DNA of 64,000 bases from Sphingomonas sp. ERG5 (GCF_000803065.1 NZ_JSXI01000056.1:46475-110474), one strand, 5' to 3'. Counted from the first letter of the stretch, positions 17,143 through 27,100 are shown. Notes: generated by a model not told the origin, from the sequence alone. Program-made: numbers and translations.

Positions 17143-17152
17143 TGTATCGACA

Positions 17153-17309
17153 GGCCGTGGCGACGAAGAATGGCGAGACGTCAGCGTCCTTAAGCTACGT
17201 TCCAGCGGCGGGATTTGAACCCGCATCTCCCCAATCCATTGCTGGGTTGGGGCGCTTTACTCTTCGGACTATCTTGGAGGATGTAGTCCCGCCGGCATTC
17301 GCCACAGCC
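17153..17309 (-). ncRNA. Y RNA-like ncRNA 1 with divergent tRNA-like module
   Basis: First unit, 18 bp after the rsr stop. GGCTGTGGCGA pairs over 11 bp with TCGCCACGGCC; helix 2 is GGCGGGAC with GTCTCGCC. The insert has a perfect T-arm (GCGGG, loop TTCAAAT, CCCGC, 17208-17224), an AGAT variable loop, and an anticodon-like arm CCCCAA / TTGGGG capped by CCA-GCAA-TGG. AAGC before and GCTT after could form a D-stem, which would make it a D-loop-opened permutation like unit 4. The acceptor part is poorly defined. Confidence 0.78.
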
Positions 17310-17327
17310 TGTTTCAACTGTTGATCA

Positions 17328-18875
17328 TCATATCTCCGTCTGGTTGACGATGCTGACCCAATCGCGCGTCTCGCCGGTGGCGAATTTCGCGATCGTGTCG
17401 AACACCGCGTCGGAGAAGCCCCCGACATTGAGTATTTCCGGGCGGCCCGATGCCTGGGTCGTGCCATGCGTCTGGATGTCGACGCACACCAGCTTCGCTC
17501 GTGGATTGCGCCGCACGATCAGGTCCCATTCGCGCATCGTCTGGGTCGCGCCACCGCGAGTCGCATCGACCCACGAGGCATTGTCCGAGACGATCACGAC
17601 GAGATCGACCGCCGCCCGTTCCGCATTGAGCATCGCCAGCGGCGCCGAGACATTGGTCCCGCCACCCCCGACCGCCGCCAGCTTCGCCGTATTCACGGCA
17701 AGGCGGGCAAAAGGATCGAGGTTGATCCGCACGACCTTTTCCTCGAACGGCAGCACCCGAGCGTCGCGGTTGGTGCGCAGCATCGCTGCGGCGACCAGTG
17801 CCGCCACGTCGTTGCACGTCACCGTCGACGTGGCGCCCTTGCGATAGCCCGTTGCCGGCGAGCGCATCGATCCCGACACGTCGGGGCAGACGACCACGCG
17901 GCCCGCCACTGTCGGCACGCTCGCGACCGAAGCCTCGAGCGCATCCTCCAGTGCGGCCTGCACCTTCAGCGGCACGCCTTCGCCGACCGAGCCCAGTGCC
18001 ACCATCAGCTGATAGGGCAGGACTCGCGCCTTGGTCAGCGCGTCCGCATCGGACAGCCGGGCGGCAACCGTCGCGGTGACTCCCGTCACACCGAACGCGC
18101 CATTGCGCGCCAGCGTGTTGAGATTCATCCGCAGCGCCTGCCAGCCGATCGTGCCGGCGAGCTGCCCCCACTGTTCCGCGGTGAGCGGAACGGCGGTGAG
18201 CCATTCGAACGGCACCGGCGGCAGGGCACCCGAAGGATCCCGCTTCCACGCCTCGAACGCGGCGATCTCGATCGGCAGCGCCGCGACATCATAGGGCTTG
18301 GCGATCAGCCAGCCATAAAAGGCACGCCGCGCCGCATCCGCGGGCTTGGGGTGAACCATGCGCACGATATCGGCGAGCGACGGATCATTGCCCGTCGCGG
18401 CGGCCATCAGGTCGCGCATCGACGCCCGTTCCAGCCAGGTCTTGACCAGCCGCTTCGGCCGCGTGCCGAGTGACGTACGGCCAACCTGGCCCGAACGCAT
18501 GATCTGCACGAAGCTGCGCAGCATGCGGCCATTATCGATCACCTGGCCGAACACCCGCACCGCGAGATCCGGATCGGCGACGGTCAGATAAGCGGCGAGC
18601 AATGCCGGCATATCCTTCATCGCGCCGGCCTTGCGGGCATAGACCGCGGCCTTGGCGACGAACCGCGGATCGACCGCTTTCGCCGCCGCCAGCACTTCGG
18701 TGAGGTGCGTCTCGGCCGTTGCATAGGCGCTGTCATTGAGTGTGCCCGTCGCCGCAAGCTGGGCGAGCTTCGCCTCCGCGCCATAGGCATAGGCCGGCGC
18801 GCCTTCGCGGTTCAGCGTATCGGCCGCCGGAAGCAGCCTGGCGATCGCCGATGCGAAAAGTCCCTTATTGGCCAT
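17328..18875 (-). CDS. rsr: Ro60/TROVE-domain RNA-binding protein (Rsr)
   Basis: 515 residues. The N-terminal two-thirds is the helical TROVE ring (for example KAAVYARKAGAMKDMPALLAAYL and LNTLARNGAFG). The C-terminal third is a von Willebrand A domain with an intact MIDAS motif DVSGSM (D332, S334, S336) and the later VVIVSDNASW. Bacterial Ro binds Y RNAs and guides RNA handling by nucleases such as PNPase, by family knowledge. It is the first gene of the sigma-54-type transcript, and five Y RNA-like units follow directly. Confidence 0.96.
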   Translation of the reverse strand: MANKGLFASAIARLLPAADTLNREGAPAYAYGAEAKLAQLAATGTLNDSAYATAETHLTEVLAAAKAVDPRFVAKAAVYARKAGAMKDMPALLAAYLTVADPDLAVRVFGQVIDNGRMLRSFVQIMRSGQVGRTSLGTRPKRLVKTWLERASMRDLMAAATGNDPSLADIVRMVHPKPADAARRAFYGWLIAKPYDVAALPIEIAAFEAWKRDPSGALPPVPFEWLTAVPLTAEQWGQLAGTIGWQALRMNLNTLARNGAFGVTGVTATVAARLSDADALTKARVLPYQLMVALGSVGEGVPLKVQAALEDALEASVASVPTVAGRVVVCPDVSGSMRSPATGYRKGATSTVTCNDVAALVAAAMLRTNRDARVLPFEEKVVRINLDPFARLAVNTAKLAAVGGGGTNVSAPLAMLNAERAAVDLVVIVSDNASWVDATRGGATQTMREWDLIVRRNPRAKLVCVDIQTHGTTQASGRPEILNVGGFSDAVFDTIAKFATGETRDWVSIVNQTEI

Positions 18876-18882
18876 CGTTCAA

Positions 18883-18983
18883 CTCCTTCTGGTCGGGGCA
18901 GCCGGAGTCGAATCAACGACCCCGGTCTGCGCCTGATAAGAATGCCGTGCGATCCGGGGCGGCTGGCCTATTCCAGCCGCCCC
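18883..18983 (-). promoter_or_regulatory. Structured rsr leader with tRNA-like 3' end
   Basis: The rsr 5' leader contains a perfect 11-bp hairpin (18956-18983: GGGGCGGCTGG, loop AATAGG, CCAGCCGCCCC), a 9-bp hairpin (18902-18925) and then TTCGACTCC with CTGCCCCGACCA, which reads like a tRNA T-loop and 3' acceptor end. The CCA (18890-18892) abuts the Shine-Dalgarno GAAGGAG (18883-18889). The 5' strand GGGGCGG can pair either in the perfect hairpin or with CTGCCCC, so two alternative folds exist. The T-stem does not pair properly, so this is not an ordinary tRNA gene. Confidence 0.5.
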
Positions 18984-19036
18984 TCACCGCGCCGCCCTGC
19001 TGGATGTTCGACGAACCAGCATGACGTGATGGCTAT

Positions 19037-19052
19037 TGCAGTCGGCGTGCCA
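19037..19052 (-). promoter_or_regulatory. Sigma-54 (-24/-12) promoter for rsr-rtcBA
   Basis: On the minus strand TGGCACG (19052-19046), four bases, then CTGCA (19041-19037) matches the sigma-54 consensus TGGCACG-N4-TTGCW with one mismatch and exact GG-GC spacing. The start would be near 19027, giving a leader of about 150 nt. It fits control by the neighbouring RtcR, which carries the sigma-54 contact loop. I could not identify the RtcR binding sites in the 145 bp between it and rtcR. Confidence 0.85.
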
Positions 19053-19198
19053 GTTCGGGCGAGCGCAGCGCGGAAACTGACAAGCTTATGTTATTAGAGG
19101 GAATAATTTCGACTTCGGCATTGAGGGAAGTGATCGCCTGATCTGTGCTGGCCGAAATATGGATAGACTGAGCGCGCTTTTTATCCCATGGTATAAAC

Positions 19199-20791
19199 AT
19201 GAGACCCTTGGTCGTGATCGGATTCCTCGGCTCGACACTCGATGCGAGCAAATATGGCCCGTCGCGCTGGAACCGCTGGCGACCGTCGGTCGGGCTGACC
19301 ATGCATGAGGATCTGCGCGTCGATCGCTTCGTCATGCTGCACGGCACGCCGCATCGCAGCCTGGCTCAGTATATCGCCGACGATATTGCCAGCGTGTCGC
19401 CCGAGACGATGGTCGATCGCCATGTCATCGACTTTCGCGATCCGTGGGATTTCGAGGAAGTCTATGGCAAGCTGCTCGACTTCACGCGCGGCTATCCGTT
19501 CGATCCCGATGCCGAGGATTATCTCGTCCACATCACCACCGGCACGCATGTCGCGCAGATCTGCCTCTTCCTGCTGAGCGAAGCGCGCTATTTGCCTGGC
19601 CGTCTGTTGCAGACCCAGCCGCAGCGCGGTGCGCCGACCAGCGCGCCGGGCAGCTGGAATGTGATCGACCTCGATCTGTCGCGCTATGACAGTATCGCAA
19701 CGCGCTTCGCGGCGGTCAGCGCCGAGAGCACGTCGTTCCTGAAATCCGGCATCGACACGCGCAATGACAAGTTCAACCGGCTGATCGACGAAATCGAGCA
19801 AGTCGCGGTGCGGTCGACCGCGCCGGTGCTGCTGATGGGCCCGACTGGCGCGGGCAAGAGCCAGCTGGCCCGGCGCATTTATGAACTGAAGCGGTTGAAG
19901 CATCAGGTGAAGGGGCCGTTCGTCGAGGTCAATTGTGCGACCCTGAAGGGCGATAGCGCGATGTCGGCGCTGTTCGGGCACCGGAAAGGGGCGTTCACCG
20001 GTGCCGCCGCCGATCGGCTCGGGCTGCTGCGGACCGCCGATACCGGCATGTTGTTTCTCGACGAGATCGGTGAACTCGGGCTCGACGAGCAAGCGATGAT
20101 CCTGCGCGCGATCGAGGACAAGCGCTTCCTGCCGGTTGGGGCCGACAAGGAAAGCGCGTCCGACTTTCAACTGATCGCCGGCACCAATCGCGATCTTGGC
20201 CGCGCCGTGTCCGAGGGCCGGTTCCGCGACGACCTGTTCGCGCGCCTCAATTTATGGACCTTCGCGCTGCCCGGCCTTGCCGACCGGCGTGAGGATATCG
20301 CGCCCAATCTCGATTATGAACTCGACCGCTTCGCCGAGCGCGAGGGCGCGCGCGTGACGTTCAACAAGGAAGCGCGCGATCGTTATCTCGCCTTTGCGAC
20401 CAGTCCGGCCGCCTTGTGGCAAGGTAATTTCCGCGACCTCGCCGCCAGTGTCACCCGTATGGCGACCTTCTCGCCCAAGGGGCGGATCGACGCCGATACG
20501 GTCGATGCCGAGATTGGCCGGCTGGCGCGGCTCTGGCGCGCGGATGGCGCAGCGCAGCGCGACGCGCTGGATACTCTGCTCGAGCCGGCGGTGGTCGAGG
20601 CGCTCGATCCGTTCGATCGGGTACAGCTTGCGCATGTCATTGCCGTCTGCCGGCGCAGTCGCTCCTTGTCGGACGCCGGGCGCAGCCTGTTCGCCATGTC
20701 GCGGACGCGGCGCGCGTCATCGAACGACGCCGATCGCTTGCGCAAATATCTCGCACGTTTCGGGTTGGACTGGTCGCAACTGGCGGACTGA
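19199..20791 (+). CDS. rtcR: RtcR, CARF-domain sigma-54-dependent activator
   Basis: 530 residues. Residues 1-180 form the RtcR ligand domain, of CARF type, with HITTGTHVAQI at 111-121. The AAA+ domain has Walker A GPTGAGKS (214-221), the sigma-54 contact loop GAFTGA (264-269) and Walker B LFLDEIGE (285-292). The C-terminus has a helical DNA-binding region. In Salmonella and E. coli RtcR senses damaged RNA, reported as tRNA fragments with cyclic phosphate ends, and turns on the rtc operon. It is divergent from rsr, 323 bp away. Confidence 0.96.
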   Translation: MRPLVVIGFLGSTLDASKYGPSRWNRWRPSVGLTMHEDLRVDRFVMLHGTPHRSLAQYIADDIASVSPETMVDRHVIDFRDPWDFEEVYGKLLDFTRGYPFDPDAEDYLVHITTGTHVAQICLFLLSEARYLPGRLLQTQPQRGAPTSAPGSWNVIDLDLSRYDSIATRFAAVSAESTSFLKSGIDTRNDKFNRLIDEIEQVAVRSTAPVLLMGPTGAGKSQLARRIYELKRLKHQVKGPFVEVNCATLKGDSAMSALFGHRKGAFTGAAADRLGLLRTADTGMLFLDEIGELGLDEQAMILRAIEDKRFLPVGADKESASDFQLIAGTNRDLGRAVSEGRFRDDLFARLNLWTFALPGLADRREDIAPNLDYELDRFAEREGARVTFNKEARDRYLAFATSPAALWQGNFRDLAASVTRMATFSPKGRIDADTVDAEIGRLARLWRADGAAQRDALDTLLEPAVVEALDPFDRVQLAHVIAVCRRSRSLSDAGRSLFAMSRTRRASSNDADRLRKYLARFGLDWSQLAD

Positions 20792-20890
20792 TCCACGGCC
20801 ACAGGCCCTCAGACAGATTCTGGCGGTTTTGCGCCCCGGCGACGCAATGTCCGGACTTCCTTGCTCTCCCGTAATGATCGAAGATGATCG

Positions 20891-20919
20891 TTGACGTGAT
20901 CGTGAAAGAGCAATAATGC
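20891..20919 (+). promoter_or_regulatory. Candidate sigma-70 promoter for the TonB receptor gene
   Basis: TTGACG (20891-20896), a 17-bp spacer and TAATGC (20914-20919) lie about 120 bp ahead of the receptor start. The -35 box is good, the -10 weak. Confidence 0.4.
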
Positions 20920-21039
20920 TTGGAGCTGACAAGAGAGTGGTTGTCAGTTTGAGAATGCGTCGGCCGGACTCCGGGAAATCCGGCGCGGCAGTCAGCGAGA
21001 ACGATCGGGCGCGATGGCCCGGCGATTGGGGAGGATTAT

Positions 21040-23754
21040 ATGATCAAGCGGCCTGAGAATAATTTGGTCCTGTCACCAGCGACTTACGCGTTCCGCGCTG
21101 GCGTTTCCGCCGCGGCCGTCGCGATCGCCGTGATGGCGGGGCCTGCCTTTGCGCAGACCACGCCCGCAACGCCGGTGGACAGCGCGCAGATCGATTCGGC
21201 TTCCGGGCCGGAAGTGATCCAGGACAATAGCGACATCGTCGTTACCGGCACCTTGCTACGCGGCGTCGCGCCGGTGGGCACCAATGTGGTCGGCCTCAAC
21301 CGCGATGACATTCTGAGATCCGGCGTGGCGTCAGCCAATGATCTGCTCGCGGACATTCCCCAGGTTGGCAATTTCGGCACGCTTCCGGTCGGCACGGGAT
21401 CGTTCGCGCTCCCGGTCGTCCGGCCCAATATCCGCAATCTCGCGGCTGCGGGCGGGAGCTCCACGCTGGTCTTGCTTAACGGCCACCGCATGGTCGGCGC
21501 CGGCGTCCTGCAGACCACGGTCGATCCCTCGATCCTGCCGCCGGAGGTGATCGACCGAGTCGAGATCGTGCCCGATGGCGGCTCGGCGATCTATGGTTCC
21601 GATGCGATCGGCGGCGTCGTCAACTTCATCACCCGCCGCCGGTTCAACGGCCTCGCTGCAAACGTCCGCTATGGCTTTGCCGACGATTATCAAACCGTCG
21701 ATGCCAGCCTGACCGCCGGCAAGGACTGGGGCAGCGGTTCGCTGCTGCTCACCTATGCCTATGCCTGGCACGACAACATCCAGAACCGCGATCGTGCCTA
21801 TACGGCGGCCGACCACACGGCACGCGGCGGGCAGGATTTCCGTTCGACGGTCTGCCCCGGCGGCAATTTCACCGATCTGTTCACCGGCCTCACCTTTGCC
21901 GGACCGACCTTCACGCCGGGATCGGTGAAGAAGTGCGATTCGAGCGCTTATTCCGATCTCTATCCGCGCGAGGAGCGCAACACGGTCTTCGCCTCGTTGA
22001 CGCAACAATTGTCGGATGCGATCGAATTTTCGGCCACCGCCTATTGGTCGCGCCGCGATACCACGACCCTGAGTCAGACGCCCGGCGTCTCGGGAACAAC
22101 CAATATCACGGCGATCAATCCCTTCTTCCGGCCGCTTGGCCCGTCGCCGGTACAGCTTGTTTCACTCTCGTTCGACAATGTGTTCGGACCGACGATGACG
22201 AGCAATGCCCGGTTCGAATCTTATGGCGTCACGCCCGGATTCAAGGTCGATATCGGCAAGGACTGGCAGGTTCGCGCAGAGGCCAATGTCGGGCGCAGCT
22301 ATAATCTGGTGCTCGAAAATACGATCAATACCGGTGCAGTGGACGCAGCGCTCGCCAGCTTCAACCCGGCGACCGCGCTCAATCCCTATAATCTGTCGGC
22401 AACCAATCCGGCGGTGCTGGCCAAGATCGGCAATTTCCAGAATTACGGTCGCGCAATTCAGGAACTCGCCGAGGCGCGCGTGGTGGTTGACGGCTCGCTG
22501 GCCGAACTGCCGGGCGGCAATGTCCGCCTCGCGGTCGGCGCCGAATATCATTACGAAAACCTGGCGTCGCAGATCAGCTTCAATCCGCGCGGCGTGTTCA
22601 CCAATTCGATCGCCTCCTTCGCGTCGCGTAACGTGAAATCGGCCTTTGGCGAACTGCTCATCCCGATCTTCGGGGAGGGGAATGGCGGCCCGGGCATGCG
22701 TGCGCTCTCATTGTCGGGGTCGGTCCGCTACGATGATTACAGCGACAATGGCGGCACGACCAATCCGAAGGTCGGCTTCACTTACAAGCCGGTCGATCAG
22801 CTGACGATCCGCGGCAATTACGGCACGTCGTTCCATGCGCCCAGCCTGGCCGACACCACCAGCACATCGGATTCGCGCGCGCAGATCCTTCAGATCAGCC
22901 CATTCCGGGCCCAAGGCAGCCTGCCCACTGATTTCAATCGTCCGACGATCATTCTGGCCGGCGGCAATCCCGCTCTCAAGCCGGAAAGGGCCAATACCTG
23001 GTCACTCGGCTTCGACTGGAAGCCGACGATCGTGCCTGGCCTGGTCGTCAGCGCGACCTATTATAATGTGCATTTCAAGGATGCGATCCAGGTTCCGCCG
23101 CTCACATCGCCGGTGCTGTTCTCGAATCCCGGCTATGCCAGCTATTATATCATCAACCCCACACTGGCTCAGTCGCTTGCCAAGGTCGGCAACCTGCTGC
23201 TGAACGGCGCATCGAGCATTCAGTCGCTCTATGGTCCCACGATCACGCCCTATGTGCTGATCGACGCTCGCCGCAGCAATATCGGTGCGATCAAGGTCGA
23301 CGGGATCGATTTCAACATCAACTATCTGCGCCCAACCGGGTTCGGCTCGATCAATCTTGGGGTCAGCGGCACCTATACGCTCAACCGCACGAACCAGGCG
23401 GTGAAGGGTGATCCGTTCATTGATGAACTGAAGAACGGCACCGGGCGGCTGGCGATGGTGGCGACCGCCGGCGGCAAGGTCGGCGACTTCACCGCCCAGG
23501 CCAAGCTGAACTACCGGCAAGGCTTCCCGATCCTCGGTCTCGGGGCGCAAAAGCGGGTTGGGGCGTTCGCTCCGGTCGATCTGTTCTTCAGCTACGCGCT
23601 GCCGGACAAGGGCGTGCTCAAGGGTACGTTGCTGACGCTCAATGTCGACAATGTGTTCGATCGTGATCCGCCTTATGCCGACATACAGTCCGGCTACACC
23701 AATGGCGGCACGATCGGCCGGCTGGTCTCGGTCGGTCTGCGCAAGAAGTTCTGA
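21040..23754 (+). CDS. TonB-dependent outer membrane receptor
   Basis: 904 residues with a strong GGGGAGG ribosome site. After a signal peptide (cleavage near AGPAFAQT) comes the plug domain with VVTGTLLRGVAPVG and DRVEIVPDGGSAIYGSDAIGGVVNFITRR, then a long beta-barrel with many aromatic strands and the C-terminal sequence RLVSVGLRKKF. Such receptors import substrates larger than porins allow. Its neighbours downstream are a rhamnosidase, esterases and a beta-glucosidase, so the likely cargo is a plant-derived glycoside. A terminator separates it and the next small gene from that operon. Confidence 0.95.
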   Translation: MIKRPENNLVLSPATYAFRAGVSAAAVAIAVMAGPAFAQTTPATPVDSAQIDSASGPEVIQDNSDIVVTGTLLRGVAPVGTNVVGLNRDDILRSGVASANDLLADIPQVGNFGTLPVGTGSFALPVVRPNIRNLAAAGGSSTLVLLNGHRMVGAGVLQTTVDPSILPPEVIDRVEIVPDGGSAIYGSDAIGGVVNFITRRRFNGLAANVRYGFADDYQTVDASLTAGKDWGSGSLLLTYAYAWHDNIQNRDRAYTAADHTARGGQDFRSTVCPGGNFTDLFTGLTFAGPTFTPGSVKKCDSSAYSDLYPREERNTVFASLTQQLSDAIEFSATAYWSRRDTTTLSQTPGVSGTTNITAINPFFRPLGPSPVQLVSLSFDNVFGPTMTSNARFESYGVTPGFKVDIGKDWQVRAEANVGRSYNLVLENTINTGAVDAALASFNPATALNPYNLSATNPAVLAKIGNFQNYGRAIQELAEARVVVDGSLAELPGGNVRLAVGAEYHYENLASQISFNPRGVFTNSIASFASRNVKSAFGELLIPIFGEGNGGPGMRALSLSGSVRYDDYSDNGGTTNPKVGFTYKPVDQLTIRGNYGTSFHAPSLADTTSTSDSRAQILQISPFRAQGSLPTDFNRPTIILAGGNPALKPERANTWSLGFDWKPTIVPGLVVSATYYNVHFKDAIQVPPLTSPVLFSNPGYASYYIINPTLAQSLAKVGNLLLNGASSIQSLYGPTITPYVLIDARRSNIGAIKVDGIDFNINYLRPTGFGSINLGVSGTYTLNRTNQAVKGDPFIDELKNGTGRLAMVATAGGKVGDFTAQAKLNYRQGFPILGLGAQKRVGAFAPVDLFFSYALPDKGVLKGTLLTLNVDNVFDRDPPYADIQSGYTNGGTIGRLVSVGLRKKF

Positions 23755-23790
23755 AGAACGAAAACCGTGTGATTCAAGCAGGAGAGTGAC

Positions 23791-24060
23791 ATGAAGCTCG
23801 GACGTCTGATGAATGCGAAAAAACTGCCCCGGACATTCGCCGGGTTGATCGCGGCGCTGATGGTGGTTGGGGCTGGCCTTGTCCCGGGCACGGCGCTGGC
23901 CTTCAGCCCCCCATCGGTGGCGACGTTCAACTATGGCATGACCGCTTATGGCTATCAGCTGATTTCCATCGACACGGTCTTCTGTGACGGAACCTTTCAG
24001 CACGCGCCGCTCCTCTTCGGCGTGATCACTCATACCGAGACGCAAACCTATACGTGCTGA
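23791..24060 (+). CDS. Small exported protein, possibly DUF6289-like
   Basis: 89 residues with a ribosome site GGAGAG. A basic N-terminus and hydrophobic stretch (LIAALMVVGAGLVPGTALAF) make an export signal. The mature part, about 50 residues, has only two Cys, the last residue being Cys (FCDGTFQ and TYTC), suggesting one disulfide. Short proteins of this type with C-G-T-F and a terminal Y-x-C occur beside TonB receptors in sphingomonads; I recall a DUF6289 resemblance but cannot confirm it. It lies 36 bp after the receptor and shares its terminator. Confidence 0.7.
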   Translation: MKLGRLMNAKKLPRTFAGLIAALMVVGAGLVPGTALAFSPPSVATFNYGMTAYGYQLISIDTVFCDGTFQHAPLLFGVITHTETQTYTC

Positions 24061-24067
24061 CCTTTGC

Positions 24068-24106
24068 CCGGCCGCCATTCCAGCAATGGGATGGCGGCCG
24101 GTTTGA
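24068..24106 (+). terminator. Intrinsic terminator after receptor and small protein
   Basis: CCGGCCGCCAT (24068-24078) pairs with ATGGCGGCCGG (24091-24101), extended by three inner pairs, followed by TTTGATA. The U-run is short. Confidence 0.75.
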
Positions 24107-24141
24107 TATATTGTTCGAGTTCAGTTTCTGAGGAGAGGCGA

Positions 24142-27100
24142 GTGCGGCGCCAGCCGGCCTATCGTGTAGCGCGCGGCAATCCGCATATCACCGGCGGCCG
24201 TCGTTACGGGTTGCCGGCGCTGTTTGTCCTGTGCGTTGCGCTGACCGGCGCGACGGGCCGGGCCAGCACGCCGGCAAATGTCCCCGACGCGTTGCGGGTC
24301 GAATATAGCGCCGCGCCGCTTGGTCTCGATGAGGGTGCGCCACGCCTGGCCTGGCACGCGCCGGTCGCGCGCCAGACCGCATATCGCATCCGCGTCGGTG
24401 AAAGTGCGGCGGCGCTGGCGAGCGACCGGGTGCTGTGGGACAGCGGCAAGGTCGCGTCCGCCAATAATGTCCAGATCGCCTATGCCGGTCCTGCGCTCGA
24501 CTCCGGCAAACGCTATGTCTGGCAAGTCCAGGTCTGGGATCAGGACGGCAAGGCGAGCGGCTGGAGCGCGCCCGGCTGGTGGGAAATGGGTTTGCTCAAG
24601 CCCGCCGACTGGACCGCGCAATGGATCGCCGGGCCAAAGCGCACCGATCATGACTGGCGCGATTTCACCTTCACCAGCGAGCTGACCCTGACCGGCAAGT
24701 CGGTCGATCTGCTGTTTCGGGCTCAGCCGATCGGCAAGACCTATGGCGAGGCCTATGTCTGGACGCTCGCCCGCACCGACAAGGGGCCGGCGCTGATCGC
24801 GCAAGTCCGGCATTATCCCGGCGGCACTTCCTCGGCGGTCAAGGTGACCGAACTGAAGCGCGTGGCGCTGCCGGCCACCGCGCTCCGGGATGGACGGCAT
24901 ATCGTGTCGATCACCGCCAAGGGCGACCGGCTGACCACCGCGCTTGACGGTGTCACGGTCGATACGCTGACCGATGCGTCGGTCACGCACGGGACGGTCG
25001 GTTTTACCGCCAGGGATCCCGCCGCTGCGATCGTGCACCGCGTCAGCGTCACCGGCGCGGCGCCGTTCGACACGCGCTTTGCCGGCAATGATAATGCCTT
25101 CACCGGCGGTGATGTTACCCGGGATGGGCTGGTCGTACCCGGCGGCGTGCCCAAGGTCGACATTGTCCTGCCGATCGAGGCGCCCGCGCCGCTGGTGCGC
25201 CGCGCTTTCACCTTGCCCGCCAAGGCGATCGCGCGCGCGCGCCTTTATGTGGCGGGGGCCGGCTGGCCGCGCCTCAGCCTCAATGGCCAGGTGATCGGCG
25301 TCTCGGCGATGGCGAGCGGCTATACCGCCTATGACAAGCGCGTGCTGTACCAGACCTATGATGTGACCGCCGCGCTGCGCCCCGGCGCCAACGCGATCGG
25401 CGCGGAGCTCGGGCGCGGCTGGTACGGCCTGACCGATCCCAATGAATGGTATTGGCAACAGGCGCCGTGGCATGGCGATCCGGCGGTCCGCGCCCAGCTC
25501 CAGATCGACTTTACCGACGGATCAAGCCAGCGCATCGCGACCGATGCGAGCTGGCGTACCGCTTCCGGGCCGACATTGGCGGACTCGATTTATCGCGGTG
25601 AACGCTATGATGCGCGGGTGCATCCCGGCGGTTGGGACAAGCCGGGCTTTGCCGATCGTCGCTGGGCGCCGGCGCGCATCGTCGATGGTCCCACCGGGGC
25701 GCTGGTCGCCGCCAATGTCGAACCGATCGCACCGGTCGCCGATCTCAAACCGATCACGATCAAGCAAGTCCGGCCCGGCACCTGGGTGCTGGATTATGGC
25801 CGCATCATTGCCGGCTGGCCGGCGCTTCGCGTGACCGGCCCGCGCGGGCAGACGGTGTCGATGCTTTCCAGCGAACGCGTCGGCGACGATGGCCTGGTCA
25901 TCCCGGCCGCTGGCCTGATCGATACGCAACTGCAGACCGATCGCTACACGCTGGCGGGGGGGCGTGAGGAGCGATGGGAGCCGCGCTTCGGCTATCGCGG
26001 TTTCCGCTATGTCCAGCTTGACGGCTTTCCCGGCACGCCTGGTCCCGACGCCCTGACCGCGCGCATCGCGCATAGCGCGGTGGCGGCGACCGGCGATTTC
26101 CAGAGCAGCAATGCGCTGTTGATGCAGATCGACGCCGCGGCGATCGCGACGATCCGCAACAATATGCACGGCTTCCAGACCGATACGCCGACGCTGGAAA
26201 AGAATGGCTGGACCGGCGACGCGCAGGCCTCGGCCGGGGCGGCGGCGCGCAGTCTTGATGTCGCGCGGGTCTGGACCAAATGGCTCGGCGATTTCCGCGA
26301 TGCGCAATCGGCCAAGGGTGAGATCCCCGAGATCGTGCCCGCCACGCCGCTTTACGGCTATGAGAACAGCCCGGGCTGGAACATGATCTGGGGCCCGACT
26401 CCGCCCTGGGACGTGGCGACCATGATCCTGCCCTGGGAACTCTACACCACCTATGGCGACGCCCGCATCCTGGAGCGGATGCACGACGCGCAGGCGCGAT
26501 TGGTCGATTATACCGGCGGCTGGTTCAAGGCGCCCGATTATCGTCGCGAGGGCTTCGAACTGAGCGAATGGTCGCCGCCCGGCCCGGCCGATTTCACCAA
26601 TGAACGCGGCGGCGGGATCGACGCGGTGGCCAGCGCTTATTATTTCCTCGAGGCCGACCTGCTGGCAAAGTCTTCGGCGGTGATCGGCAAACAGGCCGAC
26701 GCCGCGCGCTATGGGAAGCTCGCGGCCGCCATTCGCGACGCCTATAACCGGCGCTATTGGGACGATGCCGCGCGCCAGTATCGCACCACCGATGCCAAGG
26801 GCGTGGCCGGTGCACCGACCCAGATCCAGAATGTCCTGCCCCTGGCGTTCGGCATGGCGCCGGATGGCGCGCAGCAGCAGGTGGCCGACGTCATCGCCGC
26901 CGATGTCGGGAAGAACGGCCTGCGGACCGGCGTCTACGCGACGCGCTATCTGCTCGAAATCCTCAGCGATTATGGCCATGCCGACCTAGCCTATAAGGTC
27001 GCGACGCGCACTGACGAGCCGAGCTGGGGCTGGTGGATCAGGAACGGGCACGGGACGATGTTCGAGAGCTGGAGCTTGCAGAGCCGCTCGCGCGACCATC

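Noticed and set aside
16644..17309. A cluster of ordinary tRNA genes
   Set aside because: T- and D-arms are real but in permuted order, acceptor stems are capped by tetraloops, and no unit has a CCA end or a proper anticodon loop.
18890..18983. A functional tRNA gene upstream of rsr
   Set aside because: The T-loop and acceptor end look right, but the T-stem does not pair, the anticodon arm is poor, and the CCA runs into the rsr ribosome site.
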